Below are positions 1 to 7,797 of a stretch of DNA of 64,000 nucleotides, piece after piece (the stretch's first letter is position 1; each line of letters starts with the position of its first letter). The stretch is from Spirosoma linguale DSM 74 (GTDB taxonomy: Bacteria; Bacteroidota; Bacteroidia; Cytophagales; Spirosomataceae), in the NCBI GenBank assembly GCA_000024525.1, contig CP001769.1, positions 7,287,001 to 7,351,000 of the forward strand, read 5' to 3'. The notes beneath the pieces are model-generated. The model was not told the origin of the DNA and did not search any database. It worked only from the letters and a program-made list of their open reading frames with translations. The translations under genes and the position numbers were made by a program.

Positions 1-2730
1 GATGGCTACGAACGAGAACGGATTGCCCGTCAGCAACAGGGCTGCAATGGCTCCGATTATACCCAGCGGAATAACCGATAGCACAATCAGCGTGCTTTTT
101 ATAGTACCGAACTCCAGAATCAGCACGGCCAGGAACCCGAAAATCGTAATCAGGATAATGGTACCAAGACCGCCAAACGACTGCTCCCGGCTTTCCAGTT
201 CGCCCGCGGCCATGTAGCGGAAACCGGCGGGAAACTTCATGGCGTCCAGTTTTTGCAGCACATCGGTATACACATTATCGACCAGAAAGCCCGTTTTGAC
301 GAAGGCCGTTACGGTTACAAAACGATCTTTGTCGTAATGCCGGATAAGGTTAGTGCCCGTCTCGAATTGCAGGTCGGCGACCTGACGAAGGGGTACTGCG
401 CCACCGGTTACACTATTGACGTATAAGTTGTTGAGTACAGACTGGTCGGTCAGGCGCCCCTTGGGCAGTGTGACATTGATCGTATAGTCGTCATCGTCAT
501 TAGGGGCTTTGAACGTACCAACATTCAGCCCCGCAATGGCCAGGCGGATGGTGCGGTTAATATCCACCATGGATAGGCCCAGCAAACCAGCTTTCTCTTT
601 ATTGATCCTGACGCGGAGGTCCGTTTTCCGGTTGGCCAGCGGGTTGTTCACATAAATCGTACCCGGCGTTTTTTTCAAAATGGTTTCCACTCTGGCGGCT
701 ACCGTTCGCAGGGTGTCCAGATTCTCGCCAAATACCCGAATGGCTACCGGCGCTTCCTGATTGGGTCCCTGCTCAAAATCCTTTACTTCAATTTTAGCGT
801 TGGGGTACAGCGCAAACTCATCGCGGTATTTGTCAATGATGACCTGTTTTTCGGGCGGTGCTACATCATTGAGCTGTACGTAAAATTGCGAGAAGTTAGC
901 CGACTCATTTCGCTGAATGATGTTGTAGTAAATGCGGGGATTGCCCCGGCCAACGTTCGTCGTAAAGTGCCGAACGGCAGGGTTGCCTTTCAGCTTACTC
1001 TCGACATATCGCGCCACCCGGTTCGTTTCGCTCAGGCTGCTGCCGTCGGGCGTTTCGATGTTGATCAGAAACTGCGGCTTTTCGGAAGCTGGAAATAACC
1101 CGAAACCTACCTTACCCGCCAGCGACAAGGCACCACCAAAAACAGCCAGCGCCACCAGCAGCGTAACTGCCGGGCGAGCCAGTGCCACATTGAGCAACCG
1201 GCTGTACGACCCACTGATGAGTTTTTTCAACGCCCGCATGAAAATGTTGCCTTGCGGATTGTGTTCTTCTTTAAGAATACGGCTCGATAGAAACGGCACG
1301 ATAGTAAGCGAAACGACCAGCGAGGCCAGAATTGTGGTCACGACCGCCATTGGCAGCGACCGGATAAAATCGCCGGAAGCTTCGGGCAGAAAGAGGAGGG
1401 GCAAAAAGGCCAGAACCAGCGTAACCGTACAGCCAATGACCGCCAGCGTAATCTGACTGGTAGCTTTGATGGCCGCTTCCTTTTTTGAGTACCCGGCACG
1501 CAGATACCGCTCAATGTTCTCCACCACCACGATGCTGTCATCCACCAGAATGCCAAGCGCCACGATCAGGCCGACAATACTCAACTGGTTGATACTGTAA
1601 CCAAACGCATTGAGCAGCGACAGACCGATAGACAAAGAGAGCGGTATGGAAATCATGACAACGACAGCTGCCCGAAAACCCAGCGGCAACAAGGTGAGCG
1701 ATACCAGCAAAATGGCGATGGCAAAATCGAGTGCAAAATGCGACAGCCGTTTGTCGACACTAGCTGCCTGATCGAAATTCTTGACCAGCTTGATATGGGA
1801 TGGAAGGGTTTTGCCGAATGCTTCAATGATCGGGTTGATCTTCTTCCCGACCTTATCGATGTTTTCACCCATTTTCTGACTGGCCGTTACCAGTACGGCC
1901 CGGTGACCGTCGAGCCGGGTGATGTGCGTTTCATCTTCGAGGTTATAGTCGACATCCGCAATATCGCGCAGGTAAATAATCTTCTGCCCGTTGCTCGACA
2001 CGATGGTGTTCCGAATCTCGTCCAGCGACTGGTAATCACCGGCCGTTTTAACGTTAAATTTCCGGCTGCCTACCTGAACGCTGCCACCCGGAATGTTTAC
2101 ATTTTCGGCTTGCAGGGCGCCAATAACACGGTTTGTCGGAATGCCTTCCTGCGCCATCTTTTCAATATTCAGCGATACGCGCACAATACCGGCGGCATAC
2201 CCCCAGTCCTGAACGTTTTTCAGGCTCGTGACTTTTTCGAGCCGCTTCTTCAGGTCATCGGCATAATTGCCCAACTCTTTGTCTGAGGCTACTTCAGATT
2301 GCAGCGCCACCTGCACGATGTTGACATCGGAGGGCGAAAATTTGAGGATGTCGATCTTGAAAATATCGGATGGGAGTTCCTGTTTCAGCGCGCCCACTTC
2401 CCGCACCACTTCCTGGTATTTTTCGTCGGGATCTTCGCCGTACTCGTAGGAAATCCGGAACACGGCCAGCCCATCGTCTACGCTGGTGATGACGTGTTTG
2501 ATGTTATCAAGTTCGTTGAATCGTTTCTCGGCTGGGTCAACGACCAGTTCCTCCATATCGAGGGCATCGGTACCGGGGTAGACGACGGCTACCGAAAACT
2601 CGGGAGCGGTAAATTCGGGGTCTTCGCCCCGAGGCATGTTCAGCAGGGAGTTAACGCCGAGCGCGGCCACTCCCAGGAACAGCACCAGCATAAACTGCCA
2701 GTTCTTGACGGAAAAAGATGATAGGTTCAT
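1..2730 (-). CDS. RND-family efflux transporter permease, partial (C-terminus off the left edge)
   Basis: Inner-membrane proton-driven pump of a tripartite efflux system (AcrB/MdtB/CzcA superfamily). The gene runs leftward from an ATG at 2730 and is still open at base 1. The N-terminus (MNLSSFSVKNWQFMLVLFLG) is the usual first transmembrane helix of RND pumps, followed by the conserved stretch MPRGEDPEF and the porter segment VVYPGTDALDMEELV. About 910 codons are inside the window; the family is normally 1000-1100 residues, so only the last helices should be missing. It lies 93 bases downstream of the adaptor gene and shares its orientation, which fits one operon tetR-tolC-adaptor-permease. 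The substrate cannot be read from the sequence. I did not check every codon for frameshifts. Confidence 0.9.
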   Translation of the reverse strand, partial: MNLSSFSVKNWQFMLVLFLGVAALGVNSLLNMPRGEDPEFTAPEFSVAVVYPGTDALDMEELVVDPAEKRFNELDNIKHVITSVDDGLAVFRISYEYGEDPDEKYQEVVREVGALKQELPSDIFKIDILKFSPSDVNIVQVALQSEVASDKELGNYADDLKKRLEKVTSLKNVQDWGYAAGIVRVSLNIEKMAQEGIPTNRVIGALQAENVNIPGGSVQVGSRKFNVKTAGDYQSLDEIRNTIVSSNGQKIIYLRDIADVDYNLEDETHITRLDGHRAVLVTASQKMGENIDKVGKKINPIIEAFGKTLPSHIKLVKNFDQAASVDKRLSHFALDFAIAILLVSLTLLPLGFRAAVVVMISIPLSLSIGLSLLNAFGYSINQLSIVGLIVALGILVDDSIVVVENIERYLRAGYSKKEAAIKATSQITLAVIGCTVTLVLAFLPLLFLPEASGDFIRSLPMAVVTTILASLVVSLTIVPFLSSRILKEEHNPQGNIFMRALKKLISGSYSRLLNVALARPAVTLLVALAVFGGALSLAGKVGFGLFPASEKPQFLINIETPDGSSLSETNRVARYVESKLKGNPAVRHFTTNVGRGNPRIYYNIIQRNESANFSQFYVQLNDVAPPEKQVIIDKYRDEFALYPNAKIEVKDFEQGPNQEAPVAIRVFGENLDTLRTVAARVETILKKTPGTIYVNNPLANRKTDLRVRINKEKAGLLGLSMVDINRTIRLAIAGLNVGTFKAPNDDDDYTINVTLPKGRLTDQSVLNNLYVNSVTGGAVPLRQVADLQFETGTNLIRHYDKDRFVTVTAFVKTGFLVDNVYTDVLQKLDAMKFPAGFRYMAAGELESREQSFGGLGTIILITIFGFLAVLILEFGTIKSTLIVLSVIPLGIIGAIAALLLTGNPFSFVAI

Positions 2731-2823
2731 GATTCTCAGTGTAGCTATGTGTTAGCTTTGTGCATCTCTGTGGCACAGTTATTACACTGAGATTCACGGA
2801 GCAACACAAAGATTCGCAGAGGG

Positions 2824-3894
2824 TTATTTGACAATAACAGTCGATTCTTCGGTTAAAAATGCCGATCCTGCCGTAACGACATCTTTGATACCGGCCAGTC
2901 CATTCGTCACCAGTACCTTGTCGCCGTCCAGATAGCCGATTTGTATGGGTTGCTTGCGCACATGCAGCGGTTTGGCGCCGACATTTTCCAGTACATATAC
3001 AAAGCCCTCTTTGCCGTTGCCTTCTACGATAGCTTCGACGGGTACAACGGTATACGTGCCGCTTTGAGCTGGAAACAGCGTTACTTTGGCGAACAGGCCG
3101 GGCGCGAATCGGGCCGTGCCGGGGTCGATGCGTACTTCCACTTCGTAGAGCTTGTTCACCGGATCGGCGGCCTGGGCTAGCTCCGTAACGGTACCGTTAA
3201 ACGTTTTGCCGGGGTAGGCGTCGAGGCTAATGCTGGCCCGGTTTCCCAGACGGAGCCGCGCCCAGTCCTTGTCGGATACCCCTACGCGCACGACCCAGTC
3301 GCTCCGCCGGTTCGAAGAGATCAGGTAGATGGATGCCCCCGGGGCTACAAACTCGCCAGCGTTGGCCACCTTTCGGGTTACGGTTCCATCTACCGTCGAG
3401 CGGATTTGCGCGTAATTCCGGTTAAACTGGGCGATGGTTAGGTTCTGTTTCGCGACGCTGGTGCCGGTGGTGGCGTTCTGGAGTTGTTCGAGGGTAGCTG
3501 CCGTGTCGGCATAGAGGCTTTTCACGCGACTCAGGTCACGTTCGGCTTTTTCATTGGCTAGCTGCGCCTGACTAACCTGGGCGTTAATTTCGGTGAGGTC
3601 GAGGGTAGCGAGCAGTTGCCCTTTGCGGACGGACTGGCCTTCCTCCACAAACATCCGGTCGATGATACCGCCAATTTTGAACGACAGCCGGGCTTCCTGA
3701 GCCGACGAAACCAAACCCGATGCGATCACCGGTTCGGCCCGCACCACACTACTCACGGGGGTTAGTTTAATGGGAATAACGACATCGTCGGCGGACTGGG
3801 TTGCCTGATTGGCGGGGGCCTTGTCGGCTTTGCTGCTGCACGCCCAGGTAGCGACAGCTAGTGACAGCGAAAGAAGAATATGTATTGGTTTCAT
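2824..3894 (-). CDS. RND efflux periplasmic adaptor (membrane fusion protein), lipoprotein
   Basis: 356-residue adaptor that links the RND permease to the outer-membrane channel. The N-terminus is a lipoprotein signal with lipobox TWAC and cysteine near residue 19. Downstream come the beta-barrel/lipoyl start (SFKIGGIIDRMFVEEGQSVR), a helical hairpin rich in Q and A (about residues 105-160), the second lipoyl half (STVDGTVTRKVANAGEFVAPG) and the membrane-proximal domain. This order and length are typical of AcrA/MexA/HlyD_D23 proteins. It is second in the leftward cluster, between tolC and the permease, and is probably co-expressed and under TetR control. Confidence 0.92.
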   Translation of the reverse strand: MKPIHILLSLSLAVATWACSSKADKAPANQATQSADDVVIPIKLTPVSSVVRAEPVIASGLVSSAQEARLSFKIGGIIDRMFVEEGQSVRKGQLLATLDLTEINAQVSQAQLANEKAERDLSRVKSLYADTAATLEQLQNATTGTSVAKQNLTIAQFNRNYAQIRSTVDGTVTRKVANAGEFVAPGASIYLISSNRRSDWVVRVGVSDKDWARLRLGNRASISLDAYPGKTFNGTVTELAQAADPVNKLYEVEVRIDPGTARFAPGLFAKVTLFPAQSGTYTVVPVEAIVEGNGKEGFVYVLENVGAKPLHVRKQPIQIGYLDGDKVLVTNGLAGIKDVVTAGSAFLTEESTVIVK

Positions 3895-3956
3895 GGGGTC
3901 AATTGTTTGTTAAGATACTTTTACTAAGTCACTTGGGAAGGAGTGGTATGTTGTGC

Positions 3957-4155
3957 TGTCAGTTTCTTAAAACTGACAAGTGAGGTTTCTTAAAACCTTG
4001 TTTTGTTAAGTCTACAGCATTAGGCTTGGAAAGTGTTCCGACGTTGTGTGTCGGGTTTGAGAACCCGATATCACGGCAAGAGCCTGACATCACGGCAAGA
4101 ACCCGACATCACGGCAAGAGCCTGACATCACGGTGAGAGTCTGACACTACAGCTA
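3957..4155. repeat. Two small hairpins plus five tandem 19-base units between tolC and the adaptor gene
   Basis: Hairpins at 3957-3978 (arms TGTCAGTTT/AAACTGACA) and 3983-3998 (AGGTTT/AAACCT) share the loop CTTA. A third, at 4051-4068, has arms TCGGGTT/AACCCGA. Five head-to-tail 19-base units then follow, starting at 4061, 4080, 4099, 4118 and 4137. They follow the pattern GAnCCTGACATCACGGCAA and decay toward the tolC stop. The block fills the only sizeable gap inside the efflux operon and might adjust transcript stability or termination; that function is a guess. Confidence 0.8.
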
Positions 4156-4160
4156 GTGTC

Positions 4161-5549
4161 CTACTGCCCAATGGCCACGGCGCGGTCCAGGGCGGCCCGT
4201 TTTACGAGTACATCCATACGCGCCAGTGAATGCTGAAGCTGGGCCGTTAGCCGGTCGTTCTGATAGCGCAGAAATTCGATCAGCAGCGATTGCCCGTTCC
4301 GGTATTTACTGTCGATTACCCTGAACGTCTGGTCGGCGTTGACCATCCCGCTTTGCGTAGCGTCGAGACTTTTCGTAGCGGCATCGAGGTCGTAGTAGGC
4401 CTGTAACACCTGCAATTGAATCTGTTGCTGCACCTCCGTTAGGCGCGTTTGCAGGGCATTGGCCTGAATTTTAGCCTGTTGAATCTTCGACCGTTTTTCG
4501 TATCCCCGGAACAGATCCCACTGCAAACCTACCTGCGCCACTACATAGGCCTGGTTCTGGAACGTGTAGCCGAAACCCTGAAAACCCGTATTGGCACCCA
4601 CAAAGACATTCGGGATGTTGGCGTTGGCCTCGGCCAGCTTTACCGCCGTTTGAGCCGCTCCCAGTGAGCTAGTTACCTGGCTGAGCTCCTGACGACCCAG
4701 CAGGGCGGTCCGTTGCAAATCGGCTACGTTTTCCGGCGACTCGGGCAGGATTCTCGTGAGCGAAGAATCGACGTCGATGTGAGCCTGCAAATCGCGGTTG
4801 AGCAGGAAGTTGAAATAGGCGCGGGCTGTTTCGCGGTTTTTCTGCGCCACTGCCAGCTGCTGATCGAGCTTGCTGGTTTCGTAGCGTGCCGAGGTCACCA
4901 CCTCTTTCGTGGCCACATTGTTACGGACCAACTTTTCGTTCAGTCGGGTTAGCTCTGCAAGTACATCGCGCGAACTCTCGAAGATGCGTATAGCGTCGAG
5001 CGTTTGCAGGTATTGGTAGTAAGCTGTAGCGATGGTGTACCGCAATTCGTTTTCAATAACCCGCCGACGGGCCTGCTGTGAAGTGAGTAGTTGTTTTTGA
5101 ATAAGGTAGTTGTACTGAATATCCGTATTGAAAATAGCGTAGCTGACACTGAATTTGGTGTCATGAAAGTTGTTGGGTGCCAGCAGCTGGTTGACGTTTT
5201 CGATGTTTGTCGGGAAACGGTCGGCACCGGTAAGCTGGTTGAGGGCTTTGTAAGCAGGGTTGAGCAGATCGCCCACCGGAAACTCCAGCCGTCGGCCACC
5301 AGCGGCCAGTGAATAGGTCGGGCTGAAGGCCACTCGTGGGTAAAACAGCGATTTCGCCTGATTGAGGGATTCCGTTACGCGGCTGATTTCCAGCGACTCC
5401 TGCCGGAGTGCGAGGTTGTTGGTAAGCCCTTCGCGAACGTACCCTTCCAGCACCGCCGAAACGCCGGTTGGAGCGGGCTGTGCAGCTATCGATAGCGGGA
5501 TTAGTAGTCCCAGACAGCGGATGTGTCTGGTAATAAGTCTTGTAACCAT
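4161..5549 (-). CDS. TolC-family outer-membrane efflux protein
   Basis: 462-residue outer-membrane channel of the tripartite pump. It has a cleavable signal ending near AAQPAP, then two long alpha-helical repeats rich in Q, A and N, as in PF02321 proteins. Typical segments are GLTNNLALRQESLEISR near the start and the matching second half TALLGRQELSQVTSSLGAA. Length fits the family. It is first of the leftward structural genes. The TetR gene ends 43 bases upstream, and an imperfect copy of the TetR palindrome (5557-5577) lies directly before the ATG, so repression by the neighbour is likely. Confidence 0.93.
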   Translation of the reverse strand: MVTRLITRHIRCLGLLIPLSIAAQPAPTGVSAVLEGYVREGLTNNLALRQESLEISRVTESLNQAKSLFYPRVAFSPTYSLAAGGRRLEFPVGDLLNPAYKALNQLTGADRFPTNIENVNQLLAPNNFHDTKFSVSYAIFNTDIQYNYLIQKQLLTSQQARRRVIENELRYTIATAYYQYLQTLDAIRIFESSRDVLAELTRLNEKLVRNNVATKEVVTSARYETSKLDQQLAVAQKNRETARAYFNFLLNRDLQAHIDVDSSLTRILPESPENVADLQRTALLGRQELSQVTSSLGAAQTAVKLAEANANIPNVFVGANTGFQGFGYTFQNQAYVVAQVGLQWDLFRGYEKRSKIQQAKIQANALQTRLTEVQQQIQLQVLQAYYDLDAATKSLDATQSGMVNADQTFRVIDSKYRNGQSLLIEFLRYQNDRLTAQLQHSLARMDVLVKRAALDRAVAIGQ

Positions 5550-5556
5550 GGGTCAG

Positions 5557-5577
5557 TTAATGAACAGTGTTTAGTGA
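5557..5577. promoter_or_regulatory. Imperfect palindrome, likely TetR operator of the tolC-adaptor-permease genes
   Basis: The left arm TTAATGAAC and centre AGT are identical to the perfect palindrome at 6229-6249; the right arm is degenerate (GTTTAGTGA). It lies 8 bases upstream of the tolC start, within the 43-base gap after tetR. The shared half-site suggests binding by the same regulator with lower affinity. Binding is inferred. Confidence 0.65.
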
Positions 5578-5591
5578 AAGAGTAAAAAAAT

Positions 5592-6203
5592 TTATAAGCC
5601 TTTCCGCAGCGTTTCGCAGAACAAATTGAAGGCATCGTCCATAATCACTGGTACGTCGCATTCGGCAAACATGCCCAGGCGTTTACGCAGAAAAAGAGCG
5701 GTATAGCCATGAATGCTGCTCCAGATCATCATGGCTGTCGACTGTACATTGTGTTGCTGGAAGATGCCCGTATCCATGCATTCCTGCACTACCTGCGTTA
5801 GCAGCCCAAATGCCTGATCCCCCTCCACCCAGTCTTCTTTATCGAGTTTATCCATGGGGGCGGTCATAATGAACATCAGGTCGAACAGCTCCGGGTTTTG
5901 GACGGCAAAACGGATATATGCCCGCCCCATCTCGACCAGTTTTTCGAAAGGGTCTACCAATAGGCGCAACGGCTGAAACTCCTGCACCATCTGAGCGAAA
6001 CCGCGTTGGTGAAGAGCAAACAACAATTCGTTCTTGTCTTTGAAGTACAGATAGATAGTGGCTGGGCTGTATTCAATTTCATCGGCAATGTTGCGAATGC
6101 TCACCTTGTCGAATCCATTGGTTAAAAACAATTTTAGTGCGGCATCTAAAATAAGCTTCCGCATCTCCTCCCGTTCCCGTTCTTTCCGTTCTGTGATACC
6201 CAT
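5592..6203 (-). CDS. TetR/AcrR-family transcriptional regulator
   Basis: 203-residue repressor. The N-terminal helix-turn-helix is plain (LILDAALKLFLTNGFDKVSI then IADEIEYSPATIYLYFKDK, about residues 17-60). The rest is an all-helical ligand/dimerisation domain, as in TetR_C proteins. It is transcribed leftward just ahead of the efflux genes. A perfect palindrome 25 bases upstream of its start and a second one before tolC suggest autoregulation plus control of the pump. The inducing ligand is unknown. Confidence 0.92.
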   Translation of the reverse strand: MGITERKEREREEMRKLILDAALKLFLTNGFDKVSIRNIADEIEYSPATIYLYFKDKNELLFALHQRGFAQMVQEFQPLRLLVDPFEKLVEMGRAYIRFAVQNPELFDLMFIMTAPMDKLDKEDWVEGDQAFGLLTQVVQECMDTGIFQQHNVQSTAMMIWSSIHGYTALFLRKRLGMFAECDVPVIMDDAFNLFCETLRKGL

Positions 6204-6228
6204 CGACTAGTAAGTTAACAATGCAAAC

Positions 6229-6249
6229 TTAATGAACAGTGTTCATTAA
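6229..6249. promoter_or_regulatory. Perfect palindrome, likely TetR operator
   Basis: Nine-base arms TTAATGAAC and GTTCATTAA are exact reverse complements around the centre AGT. It lies 25 bases upstream of the tetR start, in the gap shared with the rightward WYL gene. It could therefore control tetR and, less likely, the other side too. The same left half-site recurs before tolC at 5557. Confidence 0.75.
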
Positions 6250-6394
6250 ACAAGAAATCATCTTAAATTTTAAGGTCAGATTGAGTAAACGGTAGTCCTG
6301 ATCTTAAAAGATTTATGGTTAGTGCATTTTAGTTGTAAACCAATGTGCTATAATTGGTGCATTATCTATCCACACAAAACTTATCCGGTTAAAC

Positions 6395-7288
6395 ATGGCT
6401 GCCCAGCAGAACTTGACGCGTACGCTCAAACTGATCCGATTGCTCAAACAGCGACCCGGTAAAACCCTCTCGCAACTGGCCCAACTTCTGGAATGCAGCC
6501 ATCGCCACGCCCGGCGATTTATGGAGTCTTTGGAAGAAGCCGGTTTCATTATCGACAGCGAAGGTAAACGTCCTCCCCGCTTTTACCTGTACGAAGATGA
6601 GCGTCGGCAACAGGCCGATTTCACGGAAGAGGAAGCCCAGTTACTTCAGGAGGCTCTGTCCAGCATCTCCGGTATAAACCCCTTGCTGGCTCCGCTTCGC
6701 CAGAAAATATACCAGCATTCTACCCTGCTTCCCCTCGCCAATGGCCTGATCGACCAGCACCAGAGCCAGGTAGTGGCGCGACTCGCCGAAGCCATCCGCG
6801 ACCGGCGGCAGGTGTGGCTGTTACGCTATCATTCCATCAATAGTAATTCGATTAGCGACCGACTGGTTGAGCCTTACAGTTTTTCGGAGAACTACACGAT
6901 CCTAACGGCCTATGAACCTGAGTCGGAGACAACGAAAACCTTTAAGACGCAGCGTATAGAAGATGTGTCTCTGCTCGATTCTCCGCAGGAAAACCCACCC
7001 AGCGAAGTACTTACTGATCCATTCGGCTGGCCAGGGGAGCAAAAAGAAGTGTCGTTACGACTTACCTATCAGGCGTATCATCTATTAAGAGAGGAGTATC
7101 CCGCTACACGCCCTGAGCTAACCCATATAGCCGACGATGCCCCTTTTTCGTACACCTATACCGGCGACGTACGGAGCTGGATTGGCCTCGGCCGGTTTGT
7201 GCTGGGCTTGCCCGGCGAAATAAAAGTGGATGGCCCGGAAGAGTTTCGGGAATATTTACGAGGACGAGTAGGGGACTACATTCTTTAG
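6395..7288 (+). CDS. WYL-domain transcriptional regulator with N-terminal helix-turn-helix
   Basis: 297-residue DNA-binding regulator. Residues about 1-65 form a winged helix (TLKLIRLLKQRPGKTLSQLA, then recognition region CSHRHARRFMESLEEAGFII). Residues about 125-200 form the Sm-like WYL fold (WLLRYHSINSNS, LVEPYSFSENYTILTAYEPE). The C-terminus resembles the WCX extension (VSLRLTYQAYHLLREEYP). WYL proteins often sit beside CRISPR-Cas or phage-defence genes and sense nucleic-acid ligands. Here it precedes the cas operon by about 800 bases on the same strand, so it is a candidate regulator of the locus; that link is inferred from position only. Confidence 0.85.
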   Translation: MAAQQNLTRTLKLIRLLKQRPGKTLSQLAQLLECSHRHARRFMESLEEAGFIIDSEGKRPPRFYLYEDERRQQADFTEEEAQLLQEALSSISGINPLLAPLRQKIYQHSTLLPLANGLIDQHQSQVVARLAEAIRDRRQVWLLRYHSINSNSISDRLVEPYSFSENYTILTAYEPESETTKTFKTQRIEDVSLLDSPQENPPSEVLTDPFGWPGEQKEVSLRLTYQAYHLLREEYPATRPELTHIADDAPFSYTYTGDVRSWIGLGRFVLGLPGEIKVDGPEEFREYLRGRVGDYIL

Positions 7289-7308
7289 CCCCTATGGGAG
7301 GATTTAGG

Positions 7309-7455
7309 CTACGAACCAGGAGCGACTTTTACATTGAGCTTTTTGAGCAGCGCAACAAGTGGAGTGTTTTTAATCTTAACCGCTTCTTCAGCCGTAGCGT
7401 ATCGACCCAATTTTTTCGCAGTAGGTTTTTCCTTATTAATTGAATCTGTCTTCAT
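7309..7455 (-). CDS. Small hypothetical protein, 48 residues
   Basis: A short leftward reading frame from ATG (7455) to TAG (7309). It encodes a basic, helix-prone peptide starting MKTDSINKEKPTAKKLGRYA and ending LLKKLNVKVAPGS, with no cysteines and no signal. Its codons look like normal coding sequence, and it fills the gap between the WYL gene and the regulatory stretch before cas8. It converges on the WYL gene with a 20-base gap. I do not recognise a family. It could be a small DNA-associated protein or a chance frame. Confidence 0.5.
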   Translation of the reverse strand: MKTDSINKEKPTAKKLGRYATAEEAVKIKNTPLVALLKKLNVKVAPGS

Positions 7456-7543
7456 AGTTGGTATAGATCGCTGAAGAATGTTAACACTCTATAACGAAAT
7501 TAGAATGTCTCTATAAGGATTCATGATTCTTAACTACTTTTAC

Positions 7544-7644
7544 CGCTCGGGCAAAAATCCACAGGAAGAAGGATTGAAACCAAGCAGACAGTCTAAGTAC
7601 GGGTCTAATCCACTGAAAGAAGGATTGAAAGACCCGTTTTTTTT
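7544..7644 (+). ncRNA. Candidate CreR/CreA-like guide RNA (two degenerate CRISPR repeats around a spacer-like sequence)
   Basis: Two partial copies of the array's repeat end at 7580 and 7631. The 3' 24 bases of the repeat are matched at 21 of 24 positions (7557-7580) and 20 of 24 positions (7608-7631). The first copy keeps the exact 8-base handle ATTGAAAC used as the crRNA 5' tag, and both keep the ATCC/GGAT inner stem. Both carry CCAC, as do the oldest repeats of the array. Between the repeats is a spacer-like sequence starting CAAGCAGACAGTCTAAGTA. Its first 19 bases match 7667-7685 at 15 positions. A terminator hairpin encloses the second copy. A weak TAnnTTTG-like box (TACTTTTA, 7535-7542) could start transcription near 7549. 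Processing by the locus's Cas6 and loading on Cascade are inferred from the CreA/CreR paradigm. Confidence 0.72.
7599..7644 (+). terminator. Rho-independent-type terminator of the guide RNA candidate
   Basis: Arms ACGGGTC (7599-7605) and GACCCGT (7631-7637) are exact complements. Inside them AATCC and GGATT form a second stem across degenerate repeat 2. Eight T residues (7637-7644) follow directly. A strong stem followed by a T run marks the 3' end of a short transcript. Confidence 0.8.
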
Positions 7645-7666
7645 ATGCATTCAAAAAAAGGTTTTA

Positions 7667-7701
7667 CAAGCGGACTAACTAAGTATTATCATTTTGTTCT
7701 T
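7667..7701 (+). promoter_or_regulatory. Predicted target (protospacer-like site) of the guide RNA candidate in the cas leader
   Basis: The site reads CAAGCGGACTAACTAAGTA over its first 19 bases. It differs from the guide only at positions 6, 10, 11 and 12. Positions 6 and 12 are ones at which type I Cascade leaves the guide base flipped out, so 15 of 17 pairing positions agree. The five bases before it are TTTTA, which would give a TTA motif on the PAM side. Bound Cascade would cover the stretch up to the TAnnTTTG box at 7701. The real PAM of this system is not known to me. Confidence 0.65.
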
Positions 7702-7708
7702 ATGTTTG
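7701..7708 (+). promoter_or_regulatory. TAnnTTTG-type -7 promoter box upstream of the cas operon
   Basis: TATGTTTG is a perfect match to the Bacteroidota -7 consensus TAnnTTTG. Transcription would begin near 7714, just before the hairpin at 7717. I see no good -33 TTG at the normal distance, so an activator may be needed. It is the best promoter box I see between the guide RNA and cas8. Confidence 0.55.
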
Positions 7709-7716
7709 TAAAAGAA

Positions 7717-7759
7717 GGCCAAGTCAGCATAAGAGTTCCAAGGCTAATGCTGCTTGGCC
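7717..7759 (+). other. Strong stem-loop at the predicted 5' end of the cas leader transcript
   Basis: GGCCAAGTCAGCAT (7717-7730) pairs with ATGCTGCTTGGCC (7747-7759) over 13 base pairs with one bulged base, around a 16-base loop. There is no T run after it, so it is not a typical terminator. It may stabilise the leader RNA, bind a protein, or be the body of a small toxic RNA of the CreT kind; the sequence alone does not decide. Confidence 0.7.
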
Positions 7760-7797
7760 GGTAATGGGTTTCATGTTTCACCAATCAACTCATTTAT

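Noticed and set aside
4051..4155. Reading the 19-base tandem units as a small CRISPR array
   Set aside because: The units follow each other with no spacers and bear no likeness to the repeat of the cas-linked array.
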